A stretch of 64,000 nucleotides of DNA from Dubosiella muris (GTDB lineage Bacteria > Bacillota_I > Bacilli_A > Erysipelotrichales > Erysipelotrichaceae), in contig NZ_SRYG01000002.1 of assembly GCF_004793885.1 (NCBI RefSeq), positions 118,827-182,826 on the forward strand, written 5' to 3'. Of the stretch, positions 44,635 through 53,710 are shown piece after piece. Within the stretch, counting starts at the first letter, position 1, and each line of letters opens with the position of its first letter. A model generated the notes under the pieces. That model ran no database searches and was not told where the DNA came from. It was given only the letters and a program-made list of their open reading frames with translations. A program made the translations under genes and the position numbers.

Positions 44635-45114
44635 TTACTTAATATCAATGATTTTTACATCGTATGGAACCGTCGCCTTGGCGATCGTAACCACGTCTCC
44701 CACCTTTTTATCGAGAATCGCCTGCACGACCGGGGACTCGTTCGAGATCTTGCCTTCGAATGGATCGGCTTCCGTCGTTCCGACAATGGTGTAGGTCGCG
44801 ATCTCGTTGTCGCTTAAATCCTCAATCGTCACAACCGAACCAATGTGGATGACTTTTTGATGGCTCTCGTCATCGCTTTCCTCAATGATTTCCGCCTGTT
44901 TCAAAATGGCTTCGACTTCACGGATCCGCGCTTCGACCTGGGCCTGGTGTTCGCGGGCCGCGTCGTAGTCGGCGTTCTCGGACAAGTCACCTTGGGCGCG
45001 GGCTTCCTGCAGCTCGACGATGACTTGCGGACGAACGTTATGGACGAGGTTTTCCAGTTCTTTGACTAGATCGTCATACCCTTCCTGCGTAACATAAAAT
45101 TTTTCGCTTGGCAT
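44635..45114 (-). CDS. greA: Transcription elongation factor GreA
   Basis: 159 residues. The N-terminal coiled coil (about 1-75), with the acidic tip DLSENADYDAAREHQ, reaches the polymerase active site and rescues backtracked complexes. The C-terminal FKBP-like domain has VVTIEDLSDNE and SPVVQAILDKKVGDVV. The start at 45114 has AAGGAGTG at good spacing; the GTG at 45123 overlaps that site. Confidence 0.97.
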   Translation of the reverse strand: MPSEKFYVTQEGYDDLVKELENLVHNVRPQVIVELQEARAQGDLSENADYDAAREHQAQVEARIREVEAILKQAEIIEESDDESHQKVIHIGSVVTIEDLSDNEIATYTIVGTTEADPFEGKISNESPVVQAILDKKVGDVVTIAKATVPYDVKIIDIK

Positions 45115-45141
45115 GTTTTTCACTCCTTAACAATACTTCCA

Positions 45142-45150
45142 ATTATAGCA
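45142..45150 (-). promoter_or_regulatory. Extended -10 promoter of greA
   Basis: TGCTATAAT on the minus strand, 27 bases before the greA start. Confidence 0.6.
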
Positions 45151-45162
45151 ACCTTCCCATTG

Positions 45163-46260
45163 TTATTCAATGACGAGATGAAGCTCCTCCATCAGTTTTT
45201 GATGGTCCTCATAATTTGATGAATAGTACACTTGTCCCGGATTCGTCTTCACGTTGTAAATGTCGGCGACAAAAAACAAGTAGTCGTTTTTGTTCGGTTC
45301 AAGCGCCGCGACGATCGCGTCCTTGCCGGGATTGAGTATCGGTCCGGCCGGGAGCCCTTCGATCTGGTACGTGTTGTATGGCGAGTCAATATCGTATTGC
45401 GTCTCGCAGTCTTCCGGCGAATCAAACTGGTCGTACAGCGCGTAGCATACGGTCACGCTTGATTCCAGCTTCATATTTTGATCGAGCCGATTGTGGAACA
45501 CGCCGGAAATTTCTTTCATGTCCTGCGTCGAGCCGGATTCGAACTGGATGACGCTTGCCAGCGTCACGATGTCCTCGACATCCATGCCGCTTTGCGCGAA
45601 TTGCGTCTTGTATTGGTCGTACACGGCTTTGAATTGATCCAAAAACATCCGTGTCACTTCATCAAGCGTCGCGTCGCGTTCGATGAAGTATGTTTCCGGA
45701 AACAAATAGCCTTCCAGCTTCACCTTCAAATCCGGATTGGAAAGCGCGGCCGGATCCAAGAACGGATACGACTTGGCGAGCGTTTTGATATACGCCTCGT
45801 CGTTCCACAGCTTCAGGATTTGCTTTTCGGTAAATGGCAGCTGCTTGGACAAGTTCGCCGCGATTTCCTTGGCCCACTGTCCTTCCGGGATCGTAAAGCG
45901 GATCGACTGATCCATGATGTTCTCGGGATTGGCCAAGTACGCGAGCACCTGCTCGGTGCTCATGTTGTCGTTTAACAAAAACACGCCCGCGTAATGGGTG
46001 TTGTGATGGGTCAGTTTGGCGTACAAGGAGGCGACATTCGCGTTTTTAATGATTCCCTGCTTTTCCAAATTGGCCAAGACCGACGGAAAGCTCTCGCCTT
46101 CCGCCACTTCAAATTCCACTTCCTTATTTCCATTTCCCGCCGGCTGCAAGCTAACATAGCCGTACGCGGCCAGTCCGCCCGCGATTACGAGCAAAAACAG
46201 CGCGACGACCAGAAGCAGCCTTCCAAAATGGAACGTTCGCTTTCTTTTAGGCTTCGGCAT
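45163..46260 (-). CDS. mltG: Endolytic transglycosylase MltG
   Basis: 365 residues. A basic N-terminus, one transmembrane helix (about 17-40), a LysM-like domain (about 45-120; EFEVAEGESFPSVLANLE) and the YceG catalytic domain with LASVIQFESGSTQDM (catalytic Glu) and YNTYQIEGLPAGPILNPG. It cuts nascent glycan strands and ends their synthesis. The ATG at 46260 has GAGG upstream and overlaps the yrzB end by 14 bp; a TTG at 46278 is possible but weaker. Bacillus trmR, normally next, is missing. Confidence 0.94.
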   Translation of the reverse strand: MPKPKRKRTFHFGRLLLVVALFLLVIAGGLAAYGYVSLQPAGNGNKEVEFEVAEGESFPSVLANLEKQGIIKNANVASLYAKLTHHNTHYAGVFLLNDNMSTEQVLAYLANPENIMDQSIRFTIPEGQWAKEIAANLSKQLPFTEKQILKLWNDEAYIKTLAKSYPFLDPAALSNPDLKVKLEGYLFPETYFIERDATLDEVTRMFLDQFKAVYDQYKTQFAQSGMDVEDIVTLASVIQFESGSTQDMKEISGVFHNRLDQNMKLESSVTVCYALYDQFDSPEDCETQYDIDSPYNTYQIEGLPAGPILNPGKDAIVAALEPNKNDYLFFVADIYNVKTNPGQVYYSSNYEDHQKLMEELHLVIE

Positions 46261-46504
46261 TCTCTTCGTCCTCGACAAACGTGTTGATCACTTCCTCGAC
46301 CATGTCCCATTCCTCTTCGGACTCGATCGGGATCAGTTGTCCCTGGTCGTCGTAGCGGGAAGCGAAGACCTCGCCATCGTCCGCGCCCGCCCGCTGGAAC
46401 ACGACGTATTGTGTCCCGTCCGGGGCGTCGAACGTGAAAAGAATCGTCATTTTCACTTCGTTTCCATTTTCATCGGTTACATATAAACTGTTTGAATCCA
46501 ACAT
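46247..46504 (-). CDS. yrzB: DUF1292 family protein (YrzB)
   Basis: 85 residues, acidic. YVTDENGNEVKMTILFTF and YVVFQRAG segments identify DUF1292, a small Firmicute family of unknown function always found beside ruvX and mltG. GGAGG before the ATG starts two bases after the ruvX terminator's T run. No separate promoter has room here, so transcription must read through that terminator. Confidence 0.9.
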   Translation of the reverse strand: MLDSNSLYVTDENGNEVKMTILFTFDAPDGTQYVVFQRAGADDGEVFASRYDDQGQLIPIESEEEWDMVEEVINTFVEDEENAEA

Positions 46505-46518
46505 CTTTTTTCCTCCTG

Positions 46519-46546
46519 AAAAAAACGGGGCTTAAAATCCCCCGTT
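46519..46546 (-). terminator. Intra-operon terminator with the ruvX stop codon in its loop
   Basis: AACGGGG/CCCCGTT (46524-46530 with 46540-46546). The loop holds the ruvX stop codon (46532-46534), and T7 follows on the minus strand. The yrzB Shine-Dalgarno begins two bases later. Confidence 0.8.
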
Positions 46547-46957
46547 TTGTCGATCTAAATAACTTTGCAGAATCTGCACCGCCGCCATCTGGTCGATTAC
46601 CTTCTTCCGCTTCTTTCTTGAAACGTCCCCTTGAATAAGCAATCGCTCCGCGCTGACGGTCGTCAAACGCTCGTCCCACAAATCCACCTTGATTCCATGG
46701 GCTTCCAGCTGTTTTGCGAAGTCGATCGAAATCTGGCCCCGAATGCCGATATCGCCATTCATGTGTTTGGGCAGACCAAGCACGACTTCCTTGACTTTTT
46801 GTTCCTGAAGGATCGTGAGCACTTCATCCAGACATGTGTCATAATCATCCGATTCGAACCGAACGGTTGTCAGAGCTCTGGCAATCAATCCCAGGGCGTC
46901 GCTGATCGCGATCCCGCACGTTTTGCTGCCGAGATCCAATCCTATAATCTTCTGCAT
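46532..46957 (-). CDS. ruvX: RuvX/YqgF family RNase-H-like protein
   Basis: 141 residues. IGLDLGSKTCGIAISD (first catalytic Asp), VVLGLPKHMNG and VDLWDERLTTVSAERLL define the YqgF fold. Members are proposed Holliday-junction resolvases or 16S rRNA 5'-end processing nucleases. The start overlaps the ireB stop by one base (TAATG). Confidence 0.94.
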   Translation of the reverse strand: MQKIIGLDLGSKTCGIAISDALGLIARALTTVRFESDDYDTCLDEVLTILQEQKVKEVVLGLPKHMNGDIGIRGQISIDFAKQLEAHGIKVDLWDERLTTVSAERLLIQGDVSRKKRKKVIDQMAAVQILQSYLDRQNGGF

Positions 46958-47208
46958 TATTTTTCCAAATACGCGCGAACGAGTTCCTCGATAATCTCGT
47001 ATCGTTCGATACGCTGGATGAGATTCCGAGCATTTTTATGGGATGAAATGTAAGCCGGATCGTTGCTGATCAAGTACCCGGCAATTTGGTTTTCGGAGTT
47101 GTATCCCCTCTCCTCCAATGCCTGACTCACTTCACGAAGAATCGTCTTGATGTTTTCACGACGGATCTCTTCGGTCGTAAACGTCATCGTCGCTGTTACG
47201 TCTCTCAT
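46957..47208 (-). CDS. ireB: IreB family regulatory phosphoprotein
   Basis: About 83 residues, UPF0297. ALEERGYNSENQIAGYLISNDPAYISSH followed by RNLIQRIERYEIIEELV is diagnostic. In Enterococcus IreB is phosphorylated by the PASTA kinase IreK and affects cephalosporin resistance; the phosphorylated threonines lie in the N-terminal TATMTFTTEE-type segment, present here. The start may also be at 47214 or GTG 47217; AGGAG spacing favours 47208 or 47214. Confidence 0.93.
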   Translation of the reverse strand: MRDVTATMTFTTEEIRRENIKTILREVSQALEERGYNSENQIAGYLISNDPAYISSHKNARNLIQRIERYEIIEELVRAYLEK

Positions 47209-47235
47209 TCTCATCACACTCCTAACATATAAAAC

Positions 47236-47264
47236 ATTGTACCTTAACCGCTAAAAAATGAAAA
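47236..47264 (-). promoter_or_regulatory. Promoter of the ireB-ruvX-yrzB-mltG operon
   Basis: TTTTCA, 17-bp spacer, TACAAT on the minus strand. Confidence 0.55.
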
Positions 47265-47290
47265 GCGATTTCATTCTTGTTTCCTTGAAA

Positions 47291-49921
47291 CTACGCGATG
47301 GACGGCACATACGAGCGCACGAGTTCAATGGCCTCGTCCACCTTCGAAGCGTCCTTGCCGCCAGCCTGCGCCAGATCCGGCTTGCCGCCGCCGTTGCCGC
47401 CGCATACGTTGGCCGCCATTTTGACGATTTGGCCCGCGTTGGCCCCTTTGGCTACCGCGTCCTTGCCCGCGCCGGCAACAAATACGACTTTTTTGTCATC
47501 GGCCGCGATCAGCAGCACAAGCAATCCAGAGTCTTTAGCTTTGAGGTTGGCGACAATGTCCTTCATCGCCTTGCCATCCATGCCTTGCACTTTTTTGATG
47601 AGCAAGTCGAAGGCACCCGCTTTGACTTTTTCCTGGATCCACTCGTTTGCGCGCAAAGCGAAAATCTTGTTGTTGAGCTGGTCGAGCTCTTTTTGCAGCG
47701 CCTTGGCGTTTTGCAGCTGCTGCGCCACTTTTTCCTCGATATCCTTGATACCTTTTTGCTTCATCGCGGCCGCGATCGTATCGAGCTGCCCGTGTTCATG
47801 CGCGAAATCCTCGTACGCCGCGTACCCCGTCTTCGCCGTGATCCGGCGCGAATCGGAACCGATGCTTTCCTCGCCTACGATTTTGCACACCCCGATATTC
47901 GCCGTGTTGTCCACGTGGCATCCGGCGCAAAACTCTTTCGACACGTCGCCCATCGTCACGACGCGCACTTTGCTGCCGTACTTCTCGTTAAACAACGCGG
48001 TCGCGCCCGATTGACGGGCTTCTTCGATATCCATAATTTCCTTTGTGACCGGATAGGCGCCGGCGATGTACTCGTTGACGATTCGTTCGACTTCCGCCAG
48101 CTGATCGGGCGTCAGCTTTTCAAAATGATGGAAGTCAAACCGCAAATAATCCGGGCCGACAAAGCTTCCGGCTTGCTGAATGTGATCGCCCAGCACTTTT
48201 TTAAGCGCGCTTTGCAGCAAATGGGTGCAAGAGTGGTTCGCCGTCGTGCGGGCGCGCTTGGCTGCGTCCACGCTTTGATGCACCAAGTCGCCAAGTCGAA
48301 GCACGCCTTCCTTGACGTGGACTTTCACAAGGTTTTGCGCGTTGCGCGTCTTTTGCACATCCACCACTTCAGCCAGCACTCCATCGCCCGACACCGTTCC
48401 GGCGTCGGCGACTTGTCCGCCGCTTTCCGCGTAAAAGCAAGTCCGGTCGAAAATGACGTCGCCTTCGCCTTCGATCGCGTCCACCATTTCGCCCTCTTTG
48501 AACAAGGCGATGACTTTGCCCTCGCATGTCAGCTCGTCGTAGCCGACAAACTCGCTTGGAGTCGTGAAGTTCATGAGCGCCTCGTTTTGCGAAGCGAAGG
48601 AATCTTTGGCGTTGCGGGCGGCGCGGGCGCGGTCTTTTTGCGCCTGCATTTGCTCGTCGAATTGCTCGCGGACGATTTTCAAGCCGTGCTCTTCGGCGAT
48701 TTCCTGCGTCAATTCAAACGGGAACCCGTACGTGTCGTACAGTTTGAATACGACTTCGCCCGAAAGTGTGCCGTCTTTGGCGTTGGCGATTTCCTCGTCC
48801 AGCAGCGCCTGGCCGTTTTTCAACGTCTTCTTGAACGTTTCCTCTTCGTTTTTGATCAGCTTCTCGTTCATGGCGGTGTGCTCGGACAAATACGGATAAT
48901 AGTCTTTCATCACTTCGTTGACAACCGGCACGAGCTTGTACAAAAACGGCTCGTCGATTCCAAGCTTCAAGCCATAGCGGGCCGCCCGGCGCAGGACGCG
49001 GCGCAGCACGTACCCGCGACCACTGTTCGAGAAGTTCGCTCCGTCGCTTAAAGCGAACACAATGGTTCGAATGTGGTCAGCGATGACACGGTACGCCATC
49101 TTGTACTCGCCCTGGTATGGATCGTTCGCGATTTCTTCGGTCGCGTGGATGATTGGCAAAAACAAATCGGTGTCGAAGTTCGTTTCGCCATCCTGGATCA
49201 AAGCGACAAGCCGCTCGAGTCCCATACCGGTATCAATGTTTTTTTGCGGCAGCTCTTTGTAGTCCTTGCGGTCAAGCGCCGGATCGCAGTCGAATTGCGA
49301 GAACACGACGTTCCAAACCTCGATGTAGCGGTCGTTTTCCAGCTCTTCGAAAAACAGACGCTCTCCCAATCCTTCCGGATCGTATTTTTCGCCACGATCG
49401 AAGAAGATTTCCGAATCCGGGCCGCCCGGTCCCTTGCCGATTTCCCAGAAGTTGTCGTCTGTTTTCAAAATGTGGGAAGGATCCACGTGGCACACCTCGG
49501 TCCAGATGCGGTACGCGTCCTCGTCATCGGTATACACGGAAACATACAGCCGGTCCTTGTCGATTCCCATCCATTGCTCGCCGGTTAAAAAGTTCCAGGC
49601 AAACGGAATGGCTTCCTCTTTGAAATAGTCGCCAATCGAAAAGTTGCCAAGCATCTCGAAAAAAGTATGGTGCCGGGCCGTGCGGCCGACGTTTTCGATG
49701 TCGTTGGTCCGAATGCTTTTCTGGGCGTTGGCGATGCGGTTGCAGCGCGGCTTCTCGGATCCGTCAAAATACTTTTTCAGCGCCGCGACGCCGGCGTTGA
49801 TCCACAACAGCGTCGGATCGTTGTTCGGGATCAAGCTCGCTCCCGGCTCGATCATATGTCCTTGCTCGGAAAAATAATCGAGAAACTTTTGTCGTACTTC
49901 GTTTCCTGTTAGTTGTTTCAT
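47291..49921 (-). CDS. alaS: Alanyl-tRNA synthetase
   Basis: 876 residues. N-terminal class II core (about 1-240; RHHTFFEMLGNFSIGDYFK), tRNA-recognition region, editing domain with HSCTHLLQSALKKVLG and the CHVDNTANIG zinc/editing site, and a C-terminal DHHA1 domain with GGGKPDLAQAGGKD. It charges and proofreads tRNA-Ala. The ATG at 49921 follows AAGGAGATTAGGA. Controlled by the T-box leader immediately upstream. Confidence 0.98.
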   Translation of the reverse strand: MKQLTGNEVRQKFLDYFSEQGHMIEPGASLIPNNDPTLLWINAGVAALKKYFDGSEKPRCNRIANAQKSIRTNDIENVGRTARHHTFFEMLGNFSIGDYFKEEAIPFAWNFLTGEQWMGIDKDRLYVSVYTDDEDAYRIWTEVCHVDPSHILKTDDNFWEIGKGPGGPDSEIFFDRGEKYDPEGLGERLFFEELENDRYIEVWNVVFSQFDCDPALDRKDYKELPQKNIDTGMGLERLVALIQDGETNFDTDLFLPIIHATEEIANDPYQGEYKMAYRVIADHIRTIVFALSDGANFSNSGRGYVLRRVLRRAARYGLKLGIDEPFLYKLVPVVNEVMKDYYPYLSEHTAMNEKLIKNEEETFKKTLKNGQALLDEEIANAKDGTLSGEVVFKLYDTYGFPFELTQEIAEEHGLKIVREQFDEQMQAQKDRARAARNAKDSFASQNEALMNFTTPSEFVGYDELTCEGKVIALFKEGEMVDAIEGEGDVIFDRTCFYAESGGQVADAGTVSGDGVLAEVVDVQKTRNAQNLVKVHVKEGVLRLGDLVHQSVDAAKRARTTANHSCTHLLQSALKKVLGDHIQQAGSFVGPDYLRFDFHHFEKLTPDQLAEVERIVNEYIAGAYPVTKEIMDIEEARQSGATALFNEKYGSKVRVVTMGDVSKEFCAGCHVDNTANIGVCKIVGEESIGSDSRRITAKTGYAAYEDFAHEHGQLDTIAAAMKQKGIKDIEEKVAQQLQNAKALQKELDQLNNKIFALRANEWIQEKVKAGAFDLLIKKVQGMDGKAMKDIVANLKAKDSGLLVLLIAADDKKVVFVAGAGKDAVAKGANAGQIVKMAANVCGGNGGGKPDLAQAGGKDASKVDEAIELVRSYVPSIA

Positions 49922-49931
49922 TCCTAATCTC

Positions 49932-50146
49932 CTTTTTCAATAAAAAAACGTCCCTATTGCTAGGAACGTAATGATTACGCGGTACCATCCTGCTTCATTT
50001 TTCGATTTCGAAAAACGCACTCGTCTGCCGATAACGCGGGCTCGCGGTCCAACTCCAAAGCAGCTTCCCCCACGGCTTTCTCGAGGTTTCCACCAGCCAC
50101 CTCGTCTCTATCAAGAAAAATCCATAGGCTACTTGTCTTTTTCATG
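49932..50146 (-). promoter_or_regulatory. T-box riboswitch, alanine-specific, controlling alaS
   Basis: The leader contains the T-box core AGGATGGTACCGCG (49978-49991). Next is a terminator ACGTCCCT/AGGAACGT with T7 (49942-49969), and the core can form the competing antiterminator. In stem I the segment GAAGCTGC places an Ala codon GCT (50062-50064) at the specifier position, ahead of the TTTGGAG strand. Uncharged tRNA-Ala would stabilise the antiterminator and turn on alaS. The leader fills the gap between recD2 and alaS. Confidence 0.93.
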
Positions 50147-50197
50147 GTCAAACTAAGGATATGGTATCAGGATTTTTGCGATTTGGCAAATCCATTT

Positions 50198-52315
50198 TTA
50201 CTTCATCGCCTCCTGGATCCGCTGCTGAAGAGTCGTCATTCGAATATGGCTTTGCTTGCGGCGCACCCTCTGGCCAAAAAGCGCCGGATCCCCGACGACG
50301 AACAACTCCTTTTTCGCCCGGGAAACGGCGGTGTAAAGCAGACGCTTGTTGAGCATGTGGGCGGTTTGGGGCTCCACGACACAATACACCCGGTCGTATT
50401 CGCTGCCTTGCGCCTTGTGGATGCTAATGCAGTAGGCATGCGACAAATAGTAGAGGAAATCTTTCGAGAAATCGACGATTTGACTGCCGAAATCCACCGT
50501 GATGATGCCATCGTGAATCTCGCAAATGTAGCCGATATCGCCATTGTACACGTCGTCTTCGGGCAGATTTTTCAAAAGCATCACTTTGTCGTCTTCCCGA
50601 AACCATACCGTTCCGGCTTTCACCTGCCGCTTTTTCCCGTCGTTTGGATTGATCATCGCCTGCATCGTGGCGTTGATGGCGTCGATGCCAACCTTTCCTT
50701 TATACATGGGCGCGATGATTTGCAGCGACATTCGCTCCTGCTCGTCGTATTGCGCGATGGCTTTCTTTAGCGTTTCCAGAATTTGACCTTGCCCGCGCTC
50801 GATAAAATTCGCTCCATCCGCAAACGCGAGCGGCTGCTCGTCCCGGATCAAACGGGCGAGCTGGGCGATTCCCGAGCCGCTGGACTGCCGAAAGATCTTT
50901 TCCAAATGGACAATCGGGTAAATGCCGCTTTCAATCAAATCGTTGAACACCTTTCCCGGTCCCACGCTTTCCAACTGGTCCTCGTCGCCAATCAGCAAGA
51001 TCCGGCAATACGGCGGCAGCGCCCGCAGCAGCGCCGCGAACAAATGGGTGTCCACCATCGAAAACTCGTCCACGATCAAAATGTCGACATCCAGCGGATC
51101 GTTTTCGTCCTTTCCAAACTGGTTGTCATCCAGGTTCCACTTCAAAAGCGAGTGAATCGTTTTGGAGTCGTTGTCGGAAAGCTGGGAGAGGCGCTTGCTC
51201 GCCCGCCCGGTCGGGGCGCAAAGCTGGATCACAGCGTCTGGATACACCATGCGCGCGATTTGCAGGATGCCTTTGACGGTCGTCGTTTTTCCGGTTCCCG
51301 GCCCTCCGTTCAAAATCGTAGCGGAGTGTTCAAAAAAAGCGTGGATGGCTTGTTTTTGAATGGCGTCGTATTCGATGTTGAGCATAAACTCGACTTGCTC
51401 GATTTTCTCGTCGATGTCTTGCGCCGCGACAGGCTCGACATCAAACCAGTGCGTCCGCAGCCCCTTGGCGATCAAGATCTCGTCTTCGTACAACGAAAAC
51501 GGATAAATCTTTTCTTGTTCCGCCTGCAAGTTCTGCCGGCCAATCAAGTTGGCCAGCGCCTGCTCGAACGCCTCTTTTTGAACCGACTGAAACCGTTCCT
51601 GCACAATCGGATACGGAATGTACGTATTGCCCGAACGCATCGCCATTTGCCGGCACTCCTCGTAAATCATCGCTTCCAGACGCCGCAAATCATCGGCTGG
51701 CAGCTCGATGGCGTCCGCCAGCCGGCACGCTCCCTTGTAGCCGAAGCCATAAATTTCGTAAAGCGGCCGAAACGGGTCTTCCTCGATCGTTTTGAGCGCG
51801 TCGTCTTCGTACGTGTTTTCCAGCAGCGTGATTTGCCGGTTTGTCAATCCGTATTCAAGCAGCTTGATGTAGTTGTCGTTAAAACCGGTAAACTGGCAAA
51901 TTCCATCGGTGATGATGTCGATTTTCTTTTGCGGAAACCGGGGAACCTGCTGCAGCACTTGCGGGTTTTGACGAATTTGTTCCAGACAATCCTCCCCCAG
52001 CGTGTCGTAAATCGTTTCGGCGCTTTTTTTGCCGATTGTCGGAAACGTGTCAGACGACAAAAAATGAACGACCGCCTCTTTGCGGGTTGGCAAAACGAGT
52101 TTGGCCCGGTCGATTCGAAACTGCGTCCCGTAGCGCGGATGCTCGACGTATTCGCCTTCCAGCTCGTACTCGCCCTCCTCTTTTGGATCGACGAGGCGGC
52201 CGGCGCCGGTGAATTCATGGTAGTCTTCGGTTTCTTCAAAGGAGGCGACGACGTAGTGGTTTTCCTTGTTTTCAAAAATGACAAAATCCAGCCGCGCCTT
52301 CACGACCTCACGCAT
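50198..52315 (-). CDS. recD2: ATP-dependent RecD-like DNA helicase RecD2
   Basis: 705 residues. N-terminal OB and helix-hairpin-helix region (about 1-190), then SF1B helicase motifs: I GGPGTGKTTTVKGIL near 345, II VDEFSMVDT, III GDEDQLESVGPG, V/VI including HKAQGSEYDRV and YTAVSRAKKELFVV. It unwinds DNA 5'-3' in repair and fork maintenance. The start overlaps the mnmA end by eight bases, the recD2-mnmA neighbourhood seen in Bacillus. Confidence 0.95.
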   Translation of the reverse strand: MREVVKARLDFVIFENKENHYVVASFEETEDYHEFTGAGRLVDPKEEGEYELEGEYVEHPRYGTQFRIDRAKLVLPTRKEAVVHFLSSDTFPTIGKKSAETIYDTLGEDCLEQIRQNPQVLQQVPRFPQKKIDIITDGICQFTGFNDNYIKLLEYGLTNRQITLLENTYEDDALKTIEEDPFRPLYEIYGFGYKGACRLADAIELPADDLRRLEAMIYEECRQMAMRSGNTYIPYPIVQERFQSVQKEAFEQALANLIGRQNLQAEQEKIYPFSLYEDEILIAKGLRTHWFDVEPVAAQDIDEKIEQVEFMLNIEYDAIQKQAIHAFFEHSATILNGGPGTGKTTTVKGILQIARMVYPDAVIQLCAPTGRASKRLSQLSDNDSKTIHSLLKWNLDDNQFGKDENDPLDVDILIVDEFSMVDTHLFAALLRALPPYCRILLIGDEDQLESVGPGKVFNDLIESGIYPIVHLEKIFRQSSGSGIAQLARLIRDEQPLAFADGANFIERGQGQILETLKKAIAQYDEQERMSLQIIAPMYKGKVGIDAINATMQAMINPNDGKKRQVKAGTVWFREDDKVMLLKNLPEDDVYNGDIGYICEIHDGIITVDFGSQIVDFSKDFLYYLSHAYCISIHKAQGSEYDRVYCVVEPQTAHMLNKRLLYTAVSRAKKELFVVGDPALFGQRVRRKQSHIRMTTLQQRIQEAMK

Positions 52316-53471
52316 GCGCCATCCTCCGGGCGCCGGTTTGAATGATTTGCTCGTTTAAATCTTGTCCGTTTCGATACACAAAGTCGATGACGCCGCCCCC
52401 CAGGCATTTTTGCCCGTCATACAGCACGGCTTCCTGCCCGCACGTCACGCCGGCAATCGTTTGCGGATAGCGCAGCCGCACCGTCGTTTCGTCGATCCAT
52501 TCCAGTTCAACGTCCTGGTCCGGCTGGCGGTAGCGGAACTTGCAAGTCAGGCGCTTGGGCACCTCGGCGTGGTCTTTCACGATCCAGTTCATTCCGCTGA
52601 CAATGGCTTCATCGGAGTCGAGCCATTGTTTTCTTGTGTGGTGGCAAACATAGAGCACGTTTTTATGGACATCTTTTCCAATGACGAACCACGGGCCTTT
52701 ATCGCGCGTGATATTCAATCCTTTGCGCTGCCCGATCGTATAATACAACACGCCGATGTGCTCGCCGAGCGTCTTTCCGGTATCCACGTCGACGATGCGT
52801 CCCGGCTTGCTTGGCAGGTAATTCGTTAAAAAATCCCGGAAATTGCGCTCGCCAATAAAACAAATACCGGTGCTGTCCTTTTTCGTCATGACAGATTCCA
52901 AATCGAGCTCCTTGGCGATGCGCCGCACTTCCGGCTTGTCGATGCCACCCAAAGGAAAAAACGTTTTCGCGATGGCGCTTTCCGGCACTTGGCACAAAAA
53001 ATACGTTTGATCTTTATTCGTGTCGTGGGCGCGCGTCAAATACGTGTAGCCGTCGATTCGCGCGTTGGACGCGTAATGTCCGGTGGCGACCGCGTCGAAT
53101 CCGTTTTTCATCGCGTAGTCGAAAAACGCGTCGAACTTAATGTATTTGTTGCATAAAATATCCGGATTCGGCGTGCGTCCGCGTTCGTATTCCTTCAAAA
53201 ACGTCACGAATACCTGATCCCAGTACTCCTGGATGAAATCGACGCGCCGCAGCGGCAGGCCAAGATGGTCGGCGACCGCTTTGGCATCCAGATAGTCCTG
53301 CTCTTGCGGGCATACGCCTTCCATGATCGTCGGATTGCCAAGAATGTCATTGTTGGCAAAGCTGTCCCAGTTGCGCATAAAACAGCAGGTCACGTCGTAT
53401 CCCTGCTCTTTGAGTAAATAAGCGGCGATAGCCGAGTCAACGCCACCGCTTAAGCCGAGTAAAACTTTCAC
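52308..53471 (-). CDS. mnmA: tRNA-specific 2-thiouridylase MnmA
   Basis: 387 residues. PP-loop LLGLSGGVDSAIAAYLL, catalytic cysteines in NPDILCNKYIKFD and STGICFIGE, the C-terminal beta-barrel. It thiolates U34 of Lys, Glu and Gln tRNAs. The start is GTG at 53471 with GGAGGT six bases upstream. The open frame continues to 53669 through tRNA-Leu and its terminator and must not be used. No promoter is obvious, so partial read-through from tRNA-Leu is possible. Confidence 0.95.
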   Translation of the reverse strand: MKVLLGLSGGVDSAIAAYLLKEQGYDVTCCFMRNWDSFANNDILGNPTIMEGVCPQEQDYLDAKAVADHLGLPLRRVDFIQEYWDQVFVTFLKEYERGRTPNPDILCNKYIKFDAFFDYAMKNGFDAVATGHYASNARIDGYTYLTRAHDTNKDQTYFLCQVPESAIAKTFFPLGGIDKPEVRRIAKELDLESVMTKKDSTGICFIGERNFRDFLTNYLPSKPGRIVDVDTGKTLGEHIGVLYYTIGQRKGLNITRDKGPWFVIGKDVHKNVLYVCHHTRKQWLDSDEAIVSGMNWIVKDHAEVPKRLTCKFRYRQPDQDVELEWIDETTVRLRYPQTIAGVTCGQEAVLYDGQKCLGGGVIDFVYRNGQDLNEQIIQTGARRMAHA

Positions 53472-53530
53472 ACTCACACCTCCATCAACCATTGCGTTTT
53501 TTTCTTTCACCTGGCGCAAAAAAGTGAAAG

Positions 53531-53555
53531 AAAAAAACGAACCTTTCGGTTCGTT
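53531..53555 (-). terminator. Terminator after tRNA-Leu(CAA)
   Basis: AACGAACC/GGTTCGTT stem with a four-base loop and T7 on the minus strand. Confidence 0.85.
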
Positions 53556-53564
53556 ATAGACAAA

Positions 53565-53651
53565 TGGTGCCCAGGACCGGACTCGAACCGGTACGGTATC
53601 GCTACCGGTGGATTTTGAGTCCACTGCGTCTACCAATTTCACCACCCGGGC
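53565..53651 (-). tRNA. tRNA-Leu (CAA)
   Basis: 87 nt with encoded CCA. Acceptor GCCCGGG/CCTGGGC (one G-U pair), anticodon loop CTCAAAA (anticodon CAA), long variable arm with CGGTA/TACCG pairing, and T arm GTTCGAG. Lies upstream of mnmA on the same strand. Confidence 0.96.
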
Positions 53652-53671
53652 ATTTCCTTGACTGCCCATTT

Positions 53672-53700
53672 ATAATAGCAAACCTTTTTCCAAAAAGCAA
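53672..53700 (-). promoter_or_regulatory. tRNA-Leu(CAA) promoter (extended -10)
   Basis: TTGCTT, 17-bp spacer, TATTAT preceded by TGC on the minus strand. Confidence 0.65.
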
Positions 53701-53710
53701 CACCTGTTTT

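Noticed and set aside
47258-49051. 597-codon open frame on the plus strand
   Set aside because: Antisense to alaS, no domain and no ribosome site.
50783-52345. 520-codon open frame on the plus strand
   Set aside because: Antisense to recD2 and overlapping the mnmA start, with shadow composition.
53472-53669. Upstream extension of the mnmA frame
   Set aside because: It would translate through the complete tRNA-Leu(CAA) gene and its terminator; GTG at 53471 has the only good ribosome site.
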